Source of the DNA: Fragilariopsis cylindrus CCMP1102
Taxonomy: Eukaryota > Bacillariophyta > Bacillariophyceae > Bacillariales > Bacillariaceae
Assembly (NCBI GenBank): GCA_900095095.1
Contig: FMBT01000041.1
Location: 1-61,469, forward strand
Direction of reading: 5' to 3'
Length of the DNA stretch: 61,469 nt
In this document: positions 1 to 10,673 of the stretch, piece by piece
Position numbering within the stretch: position 1 is the stretch's first letter
How the letters are laid out: each line of letters begins with the position of its first letter
Notes under the pieces: generated by a model
The model's database searches: none
The model's input: the letters and a program-made list of their open reading frames with translations, nothing else
What the model was told of the DNA's origin: nothing
Made by a program: the position numbers and the translations under genes

Positions 1-2
1 AG

Positions 3-884
3 GAAAAGATCCTACTGGTACAATCTCTCCTTAAAAACTTGGTTGCAAAGGACTGTGCGCTCTTGATTCGCTCGAAGGGACCAGACGATGAGGGAGGTCT
101 ATTTCATTCTTCTGGAAGCCAATACTTTCTCTTCATACCAGAATTTGTTCTATCTAAAGATGGACCTGCCTCAAACAATGGTGTTCTTCATCGAATGGCT
201 AGTATAGATCATATCTTGGACGAAGCAAATGATATGGATGCCTTGACCTTATCTCATCGCCAAGAGGAAGGAGATATTCCGGTGGATAATAATCCCTTTT
301 CTGAGTATATAGAAGCGTCTCTTGATTGCTTGGATTGTTCTCCATTGAATCCGTGGTTTCAATATTCGTTGGATATAACTGGTGCTTCCAATCCGAAACG
401 AGTTACATGGAAAGAAGAGAAAGAGAACTCTGTTTCGAAATGCGCTTCAGAGGAACAAATTACCAACAGAAAAGGATGGACGGATGAATCTGGGATTGGC
501 TCACTTGTAGACGAAGTAAGAGAAGAGAACAACGAGAAGGAAAATGAAAAGGGTCATTTTACGTCCTCTAAAGAAAGAAAAGCCACGCACCCAACTGGCT
601 TGAAAGTTACCGAAGACATTTTGGACGACGTTGAAGATGGTGACGATGAGCTCATGATAGATAGCGACGATGAGCTAATGGTAGATTCTTCTGCTGTCAC
701 GCAAGATTCGAAGCGTCAACACAATAAGTCGGTCATCCCTAAACCAAAGAATCAACGGGAAGAGTGTGCCGAAATGGAATGGAGCGGAAGCGATGATTCT
801 TCTTCTCTTGGAGGTTCCGTTGAAGACTCGGATAGTTCCTCAAATGATAGTACATCATTTGGTACATTTGATTACACTCACTGA
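3..884 (+). CDS. C-terminal part of an unknown acidic protein (5' end outside window)
   Basis: The frame is open from base 3 to a TGA at 882-884, and there is no in-frame ATG near the edge, so this is the 3' end of a gene that starts to the left. The visible 293 residues begin with a hydrophobic, possibly folded part (LLVQSLLKNLVAKDCALLIR) and then become polar. From about residue 210 there are acidic Asp/Ser runs (DDELMIDSDDELMVDSS; DSSSLGGSVEDSDSSSND), a typical disordered tail. I do not recognise the family; a conserved domain may lie upstream of the window. It converges on the lipase gene, whose stop is about 235 bp away. Codon use and composition match the neighbouring host genes. Confidence 0.6.
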   Translation, partial: EKILLVQSLLKNLVAKDCALLIRSKGPDDEGGLFHSSGSQYFLFIPEFVLSKDGPASNNGVLHRMASIDHILDEANDMDALTLSHRQEEGDIPVDNNPFSEYIEASLDCLDCSPLNPWFQYSLDITGASNPKRVTWKEEKENSVSKCASEEQITNRKGWTDESGIGSLVDEVREENNEKENEKGHFTSSKERKATHPTGLKVTEDILDDVEDGDDELMIDSDDELMVDSSAVTQDSKRQHNKSVIPKPKNQREECAEMEWSGSDDSSSLGGSVEDSDSSSNDSTSFGTFDYTH

Positions 885-1118
885 TCTCGAGGAAGAAATT
901 GGCTACACCAATACTGAAACAAACAGAATCATTCAATATTTCCCCACCTCATGATACCGTGTACTGTAGTTTCTTATCTCCAAGAAAAATAGTACAGTTT
1001 CAGATGCTTCAACTCAACAAAAGTAGAAAAATATTACTAGAAAAGCAATTTTTTAGAGATAATTATTATTCTTGTCAATGACCCAGATTCTATGTAAATT
1101 CTATCTGGAATAAGGATA

Positions 1119-2969
1119 TTAAAATTCATAGTCCATCCCAAGAATATTAAAGTAAGAGGAGGTTAAATGATCTGTGAAACATCTTAAACCATCTATCTCG
1201 AGGCGTTGGAAGACTGCACTAATTCCAGTTGTTTCCACGCATCGTAAGCCATTATCTACAGTATAACGATTTTCATTGATTTCATTTAACCAAGGATCGT
1301 ATACTAATAAAACACGTCCCGGAACAAACAAATGCTCGGGTTTGCGTAGTGTCAAATTGTTCTGTGCGTCACTGATAGTTTGATCTAACTCTGACGATGT
1401 CATTAATGCATTACCACTTGTACCTTCCGAGAGTTTATTTAAAAACGTCATACTACTGACAGGTCCCGTGGGGTTCATTTGATTTTCGGCTAGTTTGCTC
1501 TGAATCTTTCGTAAGCAGGCCAATGAAACTGCTAGGTTGCTAATATTAAGCCTTGAAATCAAATCGGAATTATTAACAATTGATGTACAGTAACTATGTG
1601 CAGCGATTGCTGCATCGTGATCGAGAACGGGAGGCGCACCAAAAGCATAGACATGTATTCCTTGGGGTTTAAGGAAAATTTTAGGATACTTTGATCGTAA
1701 CAAGATAGCGGCGACTGCAGCAGTACCAGCCCCAAGAGAATGCCCACAAAAGACGACTTTATATTGACATTCAATCAAAGGAAATAAAAATGATTTAATT
1801 TCATCCATTACATTCCGTGCAGAGATCAAAATACCTTCATGACATCGAGTATAATTATCACCATCATCGTCATCATCTTCAAGTTCTATTCTTTCGTGAC
1901 CACTTACAACCTCAACAATTCCATCCTTTGAGGCGGATGCCAAAATGGTGTTTGGATGTGCAGCTCTTATTTCCACTCGGACATTGTCTCCATGAGAACA
2001 ACCATCATCTATAAATGCCACTGCACGACCACAACAATCGGTACAAAAATCGCCTAATGTAGAAGTTCCTCTCAAGCCCACTATCACTTGTTTTCTCTCT
2101 GGCGATACAGCAATGTAGTGTGCGACACTCCCGGGCCGAACAACCAATTTATGATGAAGTAAAGTATAATCCCTTTCTTCTAATTTTTTGGCCAGCGTCT
2201 TTTTTTGTTTTTTGTTTGAGGAGAAAAATAACATATTGGCGGCATTTAATTTAGTTCATTCTTATCAGAGTGAGGAGGGGGAAGAAAAGAGAGAAAGTAT
2301 GGAAGAAGTACATGATATTATCAATTGTTGCACTCCAAAAGAAAAGGAACATACCTCCGAATCTTCATAGTAAGCAAATGTGGCCATTCTAAGAGCATTT
2401 TGAATCTCATTTGAACGCAAATTTGATAAATCTAATGGTTTTCCAGCAGTTTCGTAAAGAGAGTCTCTAATTGTCGTCGTCGTTGTTTTTTTCGTCTGTG
2501 GAGATGACGAATGTGACTGGTCGATTCCGTCCGTAGCTTCCGTATTCATTGCTTGTCCTGCTGTAGTATCTCCTTTGGAACAACGACGATAGTGTTCGAT
2601 CTGTCTTTGCTTGATCTGTCCAGATAATTGAATGAAAGCAAGTAAAGATGCATGCAATTGTGGTATATCGGTATCCAGTTCTGAAATATTCCCAGCCATA
2701 TGTTGAAGCTTTTCAGCTACCGACCAAAGACAAGCAAGTTCCTTTTTTGATATATCTGTACGATTCTTTAGTAGATTTCGAAACGATATATCTTCTTTTA
2801 CCCAGTCTGGTAATTTTTGAAAAAACCAATAAAAAAGATATGCTGTAATCGATGCCGATGTAACGGTTGTGATGTCTATAGTGCTTGCAAAATGCATAGC
2901 ATGCAAAGACATATGCTTAGCTGCTGCGATGGCACCTGGCCCTGCAAGGAATGCTGCTGGACCTGGCAT
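1119..2969 (-). CDS. Class-3 lipase, diacylglycerol lipase-like (two exons)
   Basis: Exons are 2355-2969 and 1119-2198, joined in phase 0 over a 156-bp GT-AG intron, giving about 564 residues. Exon 1 holds a hydrophobic, membrane-anchor-like stretch (SITAYLFYWFF) and a helical linker. Exon 2 holds the alpha/beta-hydrolase. Visible are the oxyanion-loop segment VGLRGTSTLGDF, the nucleophile elbow CGHSLGAG (about residue 360), an Asp in NNSDLISRL (about 415) and a His in FTDHLTSSYF near the C-terminus. These give a Ser-Asp-His triad in the order expected of lipase_3 (PF01764). Such enzymes release 2-acylglycerol and a fatty acid from diacylglycerol at membranes; the exact substrate here is inferred. 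An acidic insert (LEDDDDDGDN) sits before the elbow. The gene is divergent from the JmjC gene at 3359. Confidence 0.85.
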
Positions 2970-3358
2970 ATTGCTTTCTTAGGTACATCGTAGGTCAGAA
3001 AATAAGAATGGAAAGAATATAACAACTTCTAAAATTGTGTAGTTTTATTCTATTCATTCGTGCTGGTATGAAAAAAAGTGTGCGATAAGATTTCACGTGA
3101 ATTCACTAACAAATTTAAAAATCAAATACGTTAATTTAGCGTTAATTATTGAACTCCTTTATGTACCTAAACATACGACCAGGCCTACTATCCTATGTAT
3201 AAATACTACTACATACATATAGGTCCTACGGTATGAACAGCCATATACCCTCATCCATCAAATTTTTAAATTTTCTCAAGGAAAAAAAAAATTACAATTA
3301 CTATCCACTATTCACTATGGTCGGTAGTTACAATGGATAACCATTCACCTTAGTTAAC
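2970..3358. other. Divergent intergenic region, lipase / JmjC gene
   Basis: This 389-bp AT-rich spacer lies between two start codons facing apart, so it probably holds both promoters. There are A runs and TA-rich stretches, but I can point to no specific element and see no coding potential. Confidence 0.5.
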
Positions 3359-4252
3359 ATGCCCAACAATAAAATAAAGAGGATCTCACCAGGTGAAGGA
3401 ATAGAAGAATCGACAGATGCCAAGAGACAAAAAACTTCTTCTTCCGATAAGAATGGACGATATGATCATGAGCATGATGACGGTCGGCATGCAGAGATCG
3501 TTCTTAATGAATTAAGACACAACGATCCTGTTCTACAGTTGCACATTAAGAATGACAGTATTATCTCTACAACTACCACCCCCTCCACATTATCGAAAGG
3601 AAACTTACTCGAACGGATCATATATCCATTATCATCACGGGATTTCAAATCTAGTTGTTTCCGTAAGAAGGCAGTACATATACAGTCCAATAGAAAAGAT
3701 AGATTTCGTGACATAAGTGAGAATTTTTTGTTTGGATTGGATCCAAAACAAATATTTGAAGAAACAAGTTCAGACAGTATATTCCTATGGATTCCTCCTC
3801 CTAAACAAGGACCTATTAGTACTGGCGACGACCTGTCGTCGTCGAAAGTTGGTCTACAGAGTATAGATATTCAAGATCCAAATACTGCATATATATTACA
3901 TACACGCTCTAATTATGCCTCATATTGTAGAGCACCACCGGAACTAGAACAGCGTTTGGTTAGTTCCATGCTGAGAGATGTTGGTCTTGGTTGTGGACAA
4001 TATGATCCAACTGGTGAGAGACTTACAACTCTGGGAAGAGGGGAGGTAGAAACGTTGATAGGTACCAAAGGCCATTTAACAGATTGGCATACAGATTTTC
4101 AGGAAAATTTTACAATCCAACTTTCAGGTCGAAAGAAATGGACCCTCAAACAAGGTACCGTCAAGCATCCGTTGCGTGGTACAACACCACATTATAGATC
4201 ATCATCAGATGTTATTGAGAATCAAATAAAAGCAGCTATTCACCACCATAAT
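3359..4252 (+). pseudogene. 5' half of a JmjC/cupin (RoxA/NO66/MINA-like) oxygenase, interrupted
   Basis: From ATG 3359 the frame runs 298 codons and meets a TGA at 4253 exactly where a conserved cupin domain should continue. The N-terminal 60 residues are Lys/Ser-rich and possibly nuclear. The core follows, with GHLTDWHTDFQENFTIQL carrying the HxD pair (WHTD) of the Fe(II) site, then SGRKKWTLKQG and HPLRGTTPHY. The reading frame resumes at 12569 with NPDYQFGKQD and the third iron ligand in AGMWHKVE. Members of cupin_4 (PF08007) and JmjC ribosomal oxygenases hydroxylate proteins using 2-oxoglutarate and O2. The half alone lacks one metal ligand and should be inactive. The gap has no GT at its left edge, so I read this as an insertion-disrupted gene or a misassembly, not an intron. 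Confidence 0.8.
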
Positions 4253-4530
4253 TGATTTACTAGGGAGTAGGATGTCTTTTGTGATGCATTATTGACTAGA
4301 GCAGCTAAGACTACTTGACCATGTCTGCCTACCTGCCTGCCTACCTGCCTCACATGTATTGATCTAAATGGTTGGGGTGTACTATCTTTGTGTTGGATGG
4401 AACATTCGTTACATGACACATCACATTGCATCACATCATGCACCAAACAAATAGAGAGAAGGTAGCAAAATATGCATAGTAGAGCTAGCGCTATGACATG
4501 TTCCCTCTGCCTACCTACCTGCCTATCCAC

Positions 4531-4535
<5 letters not shown>

Positions 4536-4569
<34 letters not shown>
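4536..4569. repeat. TA dinucleotide microsatellite
   Basis: About 16 uninterrupted TA units followed by GTGTGTGTG. Confidence 0.95.
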
Positions 4570-4577
<8 letters not shown>

Positions 4578-4710
4578 CTGACCTGGGACTAACAATTCTA
4601 GTCTTGGTCGTGGTATGTTGTGTTGTGTTTGTTGAGATGGATCATCCCATGACACCACAAAAAATCAAATTGACTACACCAAATTAAAACATCTCACATC
4701 TCACATCCCA

Positions 4711-4711
4711 C

Positions 4712-4744
<33 letters not shown>
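4711..4744. repeat. CAA/ACA trinucleotide microsatellite
   Basis: About 11 ACA units in a non-coding context. Confidence 0.95.
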
Positions 4745-4914
4745 GAATAGGATAGAAGATGAACACAAAGAAAGTACAGTATCACTTTAGCTATTGACAT
4801 ACTGACCGCCTCTCTTGTCTATTTGTATTCCATCTTCGATAATCATATTTATTAAGATGTCATGTCATGTCATGCCATGTCATGTCAGTCAACATCCATC
4901 CCCCCTTGCTATTC

Positions 4915-4996
4915 ATGATTGATGATTGATGATTGATGATTGATGATTGATGATTGATGATTGATGATTGATGATTGATGATTGATGATTGATGAT
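4915..4996. repeat. Heptamer array, unit TGATTGA
   Basis: About 12 copies of a 7-bp unit (ATGATTG in any register), almost perfect until a GATAGAT at the right end. The perfect copies point to recent slippage expansion. Confidence 0.95.
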
Positions 4997-6190
4997 AGAT
5001 TAAAAGCAAAATCGTTACAATAGACACAAAAAAGAGGCATTTTGATATTGAAGTTCAATATTACGATACAAGAGCAGGACCAGAGAATAGAAAGAAAGTA
5101 CGAACAGATCTCTTATACATGCACCTATGCCAGTACCGGGTAGCAGCTTAAATAAATGAGTGTAAAATATATTACATAAATAGCAAAATTGTAATTACTG
5201 CATACAAAATGAATGAATCACACATCAAAAAAAAATTGCAAGTTCAATACACACGAACGATACTACCTGCAATAATTATGGCAGAGAGACGAATAATAAA
5301 TAAAGCACGAACAGATGATGATACGCATATTCTTTTATGCCAGTAGCAGCTAGCTAACGTCGAAATGAGTTAACGCGTCGAAATGGCATAATTTAAAATT
5401 AATTAAGAAAGCAACGCGATGAAATAATGCATGCATCTGTCACTAAGTTACGTAAGAAGGGTTAATTATTTATTATTTGTACTGGTTGCAGATCACTATT
5501 TTTTGTAGGAATTGAATATTTTCTTTGATTATGTTTGGAAAAAAAGCCATTATCAGGAATCCTTCCCGCCACAGAGTACAGTACTAGTCCAAAAAGCAAA
5601 CCAAAAGCGCCTAAAAACTTTTCTCACAGTATTATTGTTTCACAAAAAAAAAAAGCAAAAGACACAGTGAGAGTGTTTTCTCCTTTCTATACAATAACTA
5701 AACTCAACAAGATTGTTGTCTTTCTACACGATTACGATTACAATTGCAATTATATATTATATATCGAGTACAGTACAGTAAGTAGATAATAAAAGTTCCC
5801 GAAGGTACGTACGATGCATTATTAAAACTTGATGATTCTTGTTCTTGTTGTGCTGTGCGTTATTGTGTTCTGTGTTGTATTGGCTTTTTTTCTTTTCTCG
5901 AAGCACAAACAATTTATTCTTTCAATATAATTGAGCTCAATCGTACTATCAAAGACAACACACAAGACACTCCACTCCACTCCACGTACTCTCATATCTT
6001 CAACGATTGATTGCATTGCATTGTATTGCATTTCGATATATACGACAATTATGAACCATACTAATACTAATAACAATCCTTCCTTTTGATAATCCTATTT
6101 TAATAATCAATAGTACTAATAATAATACAACAACAACTCATATGACCAATAACAGTAATAGCAACAACGATAACGATCTACTCAAACACG

Positions 6191-9100
6191 ATGTTTCGTC
6201 AAAGAGCTCAGCTGCTACTCTCAAGGACCTTGTCCGTCGCTTCGACTGCAAGAAATCAAGCATGCAACAACAACAACAACATGAAGAATGCCAATATACT
6301 ACCCGCACACACATCATCGTCTTATTGTGCAGTATCTTCAATGTCGACTTCGGAGTCAACTTTTTCATCTTCATCTTCCTTTTGGAATACCACCACGGCC
6401 CTAATCGCTGCGACAGTTGCAATGGCTGTAGTTGCGACACCCGATTATGTATCACCCAACAAAACCACCGACTGTTGTGGTATCGTCGATGTAATCGGCA
6501 CAAAAGATCATCCTGATGTACTACCGAATCAATCAATAAACAACACCCTAATGACCGCTGAACAATCACAGGCTACATTCTTACCCAGTCATGGAGTAGT
6601 AGGCGCACCAGCTGTTCATCAACAACAACAACATCAACAACAGCAGTATACTACTTTACAAATTGGTGGAGTGGGTGTGAATCAAACGGCATTAATTAGT
6701 GATGGTTCGACTGGTCGTGTGAATTCTACAGTTACTTCGAGGACGGCAGCAACAACCACAGCAGCCAGTACTAATAATTATCTCAACCATGACGCGGCAG
6801 CAGCAGCAACAACAGCACCAGGTACTACTAATTATGTCAACAACAAAGGAGCAGTAGCAGCAACGACCGCAGCAACGGATATGGGTGATGATGCATCGAC
6901 TACTACTACAACACGACTCAATGAAGTTAGAGTCGGCAACAACAACAACGACGACGACGACGATGAATTCGCAGTCAGTGATGAATTTATTGCTGGTATA
7001 ATTGCTGTATCAGAAACAGCTGCTGGAACTGTTTATGACGGCGACGAAGTTGAAGTCGGCAGCAACAACAACAACGACGACGACGACGATGAATTCGCAG
7101 TCAGTGATGAATTTATTGCTGGTATAATTGCTGTATCAGAAACAGCTGCTGGAACTGTTTATGACGGCGACGAAGTTGAAGTCGGCAGCAACAACAACAA
7201 CGACGACGACGACGATGAATTCGCAGTCAGTGATGAATTTATTGCTGGTATAATTGCTGTATCAGAAACAGCTGCTGGAACTGTTTATGACGGCGACGAA
7301 GTTGAAGTCGGCAGCAACAACAACAACGACGACGACGACGATGAATTCGCAGTCAGTGATGAATTTATTGCTGGTATAATTGCTGTATCAGAAACAGCTG
7401 GTAATACTACGGCTACTACTGGACGACGCAGTAGTAGACAATGTAGACAATCGCAGAATAAAGAAGATGACGACGAGGACGAATACTTGAGCACTAATTT
7501 TACTACAACGACAACGAAAAGCTCAAAACGAAAGCTTATTTCGTCGGCAATAGGCGATGAAGAGGATGACGATGATAATGAGGATTTCACCAAAGGCAAA
7601 AGAGAAGCATCCAGAAGCCGTTATGTGATTCTTGGTGAAAGTGATGATGATGACAGTGATGACGATGAGGATGATGGTGCTTCATATCCGGACGTCGATG
7701 AGGACGATGATGATGACAGAATCGATGATCCAATCGACGCGGACGTATACGAAGAAACAACAACAACGGACGCGGTTACTTCTACGACTGCTTTGAACTC
7801 CGTGGCATCAACATCGGTATTAACTACTACTACAATGGTATCGGCTTTTACCAAGAAGAACAAGAACAGCAACGACAAAGATGCTGCTGTTGTTTACGAC
7901 GACTTTGTAGAAGGAGAAGACGGAGATGACGAACCTGCCCTCGAAGATGATACATCGAATAGTATCGCAAATACTACTACGTCATCTACTACTACGTCAT
8001 CTACTACTACTACTGTGCCGTGTCCAGAGTGCGGCAATACATTTGGTTTGCAGTGGAATATGTATAAACACTTCCGAAATATACATAAAAAAAAATGTTT
8101 ACGAGATGGCTCTTGTGAAAACCATGGCATACCTATCTTACGGGTTTCGACAATCCTAATGCCAAAAACGTATCGACAGCATATGAGTCAAGCTGACTAT
8201 GCTATTTTCATTGCTCGTTTGAAAACCCATGTAAGAATGGACATGAAGTTTGGTAGATACACTGATGAGCAAAGTGCATTTCTAAATAAAGATCTTACTA
8301 AAAATGTGCATGCTTATGGTCGACAATTATTGGATATAGTGATTAAGAGAGGAATGCTCCAGCCCGGTTTTGTTGATGATGCTGGAGGCCGTCTACACAA
8401 AGGATTACGTCTCCCAAAATTTAGCGGCATACATCAGTTGTCATTAGACCGAAAAAAGAACAATCTCGCACATATTATACTTGGCGAAAGTATAACTACG
8501 AATCTTAGGTTTGTTGCATTGGGAATGAATACTCAAGCGAATATAGTTGTTAGATATGGTAACGAAACATGTGATAATATAAAAGAACAAGTAAAAGCGG
8601 GTAAAATGGCTACAGAGGATGAACTCAATGACATCGTGAATGAGCAAGTAATGATGAAATGCACTACTGCCAACAAATGCTACAAGTCGTGTTCAAGTGT
8701 AGTCACCAGGGAAACGAAGCTGCGCAATAAGGGTAGCGATAACATCGAAATCACAAATGCAATGAACAAATTCCATGAACAGTTTCCAGATAATCAGTCA
8801 CTCTACATGCATGCACTTAAACTGTTCCGTAAACAGAAAGGTAAATGCGCTGTTTCCAAAATTATTATGAGGGATCAGTTCGAGGGTGGCAAATATTACC
8901 AGGTCTCCCTTGATGCTATAGATCCCAAAAAACATCATGTCAAGGATAATCTACAGTTGATATGTTGTTTTGTAAATTGCACCAATATGGATAAAATCAA
9001 AAATAATTATGATGCCAATGATACGTCAGGCGGGTGGACCACTAAAAGTTTGTATAAATACATTGGTTATTCTGACAATGAGGGAATAAGCACTGCATAA
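6191..9100 (+). CDS. C2H2 zinc-finger / HNH-like protein with 42-residue tandem repeats
   Basis: An intact 969-codon frame from ATG 6191 to TAA 9100. Residues 1-25 (MFRQRAQLLLSRTLSVASTA) are Arg/Ser-rich without acids, like a mitochondrial presequence. A hydrophobic stretch lies near residue 75. Residues 248-403 are 3.7 copies of a 42-residue repeat (core DEFAVSDEFIAGIIAVSETA). Acidic and Thr-rich tracts follow, then a C2H2 finger at about 611 (CPECGNTFGLQWNMYKHFR, then NIH; spacing C-x2-C-x12-H-x4-H). The last 350 residues look folded. They include GKCAVSK (about 884), VSLDAIDPKK and DNLQLICCFVNC, the layout of an HNH-type beta-beta-alpha-metal nuclease core. The first catalytic His of the classic motif is absent (LDAID), as in some LDRID-type relatives. 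Nuclease activity is inferred, not shown. It lies inside the insertion that breaks the JmjC gene. Confidence 0.75.
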   Translation: MFRQRAQLLLSRTLSVASTARNQACNNNNNMKNANILPAHTSSSYCAVSSMSTSESTFSSSSSFWNTTTALIAATVAMAVVATPDYVSPNKTTDCCGIVDVIGTKDHPDVLPNQSINNTLMTAEQSQATFLPSHGVVGAPAVHQQQQHQQQQYTTLQIGGVGVNQTALISDGSTGRVNSTVTSRTAATTTAASTNNYLNHDAAAAATTAPGTTNYVNNKGAVAATTAATDMGDDASTTTTTRLNEVRVGNNNNDDDDDEFAVSDEFIAGIIAVSETAAGTVYDGDEVEVGSNNNNDDDDDEFAVSDEFIAGIIAVSETAAGTVYDGDEVEVGSNNNNDDDDDEFAVSDEFIAGIIAVSETAAGTVYDGDEVEVGSNNNNDDDDDEFAVSDEFIAGIIAVSETAGNTTATTGRRSSRQCRQSQNKEDDDEDEYLSTNFTTTTTKSSKRKLISSAIGDEEDDDDNEDFTKGKREASRSRYVILGESDDDDSDDDEDDGASYPDVDEDDDDDRIDDPIDADVYEETTTTDAVTSTTALNSVASTSVLTTTTMVSAFTKKNKNSNDKDAAVVYDDFVEGEDGDDEPALEDDTSNSIANTTTSSTTTSSTTTTVPCPECGNTFGLQWNMYKHFRNIHKKKCLRDGSCENHGIPILRVSTILMPKTYRQHMSQADYAIFIARLKTHVRMDMKFGRYTDEQSAFLNKDLTKNVHAYGRQLLDIVIKRGMLQPGFVDDAGGRLHKGLRLPKFSGIHQLSLDRKKNNLAHIILGESITTNLRFVALGMNTQANIVVRYGNETCDNIKEQVKAGKMATEDELNDIVNEQVMMKCTTANKCYKSCSSVVTRETKLRNKGSDNIEITNAMNKFHEQFPDNQSLYMHALKLFRKQKGKCAVSKIIMRDQFEGGKYYQVSLDAIDPKKHHVKDNLQLICCFVNCTNMDKIKNNYDANDTSGGWTTKSLYKYIGYSDNEGISTA
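6932..7400 (+). repeat. In-frame 126-bp tandem repeat, about 3.7 copies
   Basis: Copies start at 6932 (123 bp), 7055, 7181 and 7307 (partial, diverging after 7400). Copies 2 to 4 appear identical at the nucleotide level and copy 1 lacks one codon. The unit encodes Asn4, Asp5 and a hydrophobic segment EFIAGIIAVSETA. Identity at silent sites implies very recent duplication or ongoing homogenisation. Confidence 0.95.
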
Positions 9101-10432
9101 TGCTGCCGGATATTCAGAGGCACATATTATAGAAGGAACAACAAGAAGTAGACAACAACGTATTATGTATTAGAAGATTAAGTATAGTAAAAAAAAAATA
9201 TTTATATTCAACATCGTCTTTGTATCCTTTGTTTATCGATCATAAAAGAATTAGAATAAGCCAATCATATCAAAATCATGTGAGAGGAATGATGATGGAG
9301 ATGATAGTCCACCCAGCGGCATGGAGGTGCGCTACTTATTGCTTTGTTGGGACCGATGTTACTACACATATTTTCCTACAAAATGCGCGCTACTTCAAGT
9401 AGTATAAGACTAGTATTTGTCGTAGTAGTACTACTAGTAGTACTAGTACTAAGTAATCGGCAACAGCAACAGCAAGTAACTCAAGTGACATCGAACCGCT
9501 TAACTAGCGAACAACAACAACAACAAGCACCTGTATCCACAACGGCGGTGAGATCGTCCAGCAATACAATCGACACGAAAACAATCCAACGAAAATTTAG
9601 AATAAAATCGAACTCATCGTCCATGAAAGAAATAGTAGCAGTATTCAGAATGTTTTTGTCAAGATGATGCTTAATATTAGTAATAGTAGTAGTAGGAGGA
9701 GGAGGAAAGTATAACATCATCGAGGGAATTATTATGTTCTCGTCATCATCTACTGCGTTCTTCTTGTTTTTGTTCTTGTGTTATTGATAGGAGAATAACT
9801 TAAAGACAAACAACTTATTATTATTATTATTATTATTGTGCGAATTCAAATTCAAATTCGAAATTGAATTATTGTCATTGTCGTTGTTATTATCGTCTTG
9901 TTGCCGTCCCATGAACTACCGCCATCGTCCTAACGACGACAACGGCAAGGATACAGTATTTATCAATACCTCTTGAATACGTTTGACGATAATGATGATG
10001 ACGGAAGAATCATTATCGTTTTCGTTTTTGGTGTCGTCATGATCTTGATCTTGATGGGCGTTTACTGATTGCCATAGTAATAACAACGTGGATAATGATG
10101 ATGATGATGACGATGATAGTGATGGTGATGATGATGATAATGATTCGTTGTTTTCATTACTACTGACGTCATAGTAATTGTATGGTGAAATAACAACAGA
10201 ATCAATGATACTGCCATCATCAGCAGCGTCAATCAATGATACTGCCATTATCAGCAGCGTCATTATTACCATCATCATTATTATCATCATCAGCGACTTT
10301 CTTATTATTGGTATTATTATTGTTATTATTATTCTTGTAAGATATTCGAATAATAATCGTTTATAGTGCGAATGTCATAAGAAATAAAAAAATAATAGTA
10401 AATACATTACGATAAATGATTGTACGTGATAG

Positions 10433-10465
<33 letters not shown>

Positions 10466-10673
10466 CGTGATGGTGGTGGTAGTGTTTTCGTTTTCGCTAC
10501 TGGTAGAGTTGTTCCTTTGTCTTTATTTCTAGTTATTGTTATTGTTGCTTTTGCTGCTGCCTCCGCCAAAGATAATGATGATAAGGATATGGATGAGCTG
10601 CCGCTGCCGATGGGTGATGATATATCGTCGTCGTCGTCGGTAATAGAGATAATATTGTTATTTATTACTAGTA
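9101..10673. other. Low-complexity spacer inside the insertion
   Basis: Rich in ATT/ATC/GTT trinucleotides (for example 9818-9837, 10086-10140, 10265-10335 and 10433-10465). A + strand frame from ATG 9383 (MRATSSSIRLVFVVVVLLVV) ends at 9667. It looks like a signal-anchor N-terminus followed by Gln/Ser tracts, and it starts inside the 42-bp repeat. Minus-strand open frames here are products of the trinucleotide repeats. I support no gene. Confidence 0.55.
9362..9403 (+). repeat. 42-bp exact direct repeat, copy 1
   Basis: Runs from CTACACATATTTTCC to CTTCAAGTAGT and is identical to 12440-12481. It contains GCGCGC and a short hairpin, CTACTT-C-AAGTAG. It also includes an ATG (9383) and seven codons of an open frame. 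Confidence 0.95.

Larger units (their letters stand above)
4253..6190. repeat. Low-complexity left arm of the insertion
   Basis: No gene is supported in this 1.9-kb stretch. It holds CTGCC/TACC repeats (4327-4350 and 4509-4524), a TA tract at 4536-4569, a CAA/ACA tract at 4711-4744, CATGT repeats at 4858-4888 and a heptamer array at 4915-4996. The remainder (5000-6190) is AT-rich with A runs and short palindromes. Some 90-140-codon open stretches exist but have no recognisable content. Confidence 0.75.

Noticed and set aside
3..884. Assigning the left-edge protein to RAD9 or another checkpoint factor
   Set aside because: The acidic tail is non-specific and no diagnostic motif is visible in the part within the window.
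4327..4996. CRISPR-like array in the repeat-rich left arm
   Set aside because: The repeats are contiguous microsatellites without spacers, in a eukaryotic setting.
7285..8130. Long minus-strand frames rich in Ser, Val or Asp opposite the zinc-finger/HNH-like gene
   Set aside because: They are antisense images of GAC/GAT/ACT codon runs, without independent content.
9916..10569. Minus-strand proteins at 9916-10290 and 10375-10569
   Set aside because: Built from ATC/GTT repeats; no conserved-looking segment and no link to neighbouring exons.
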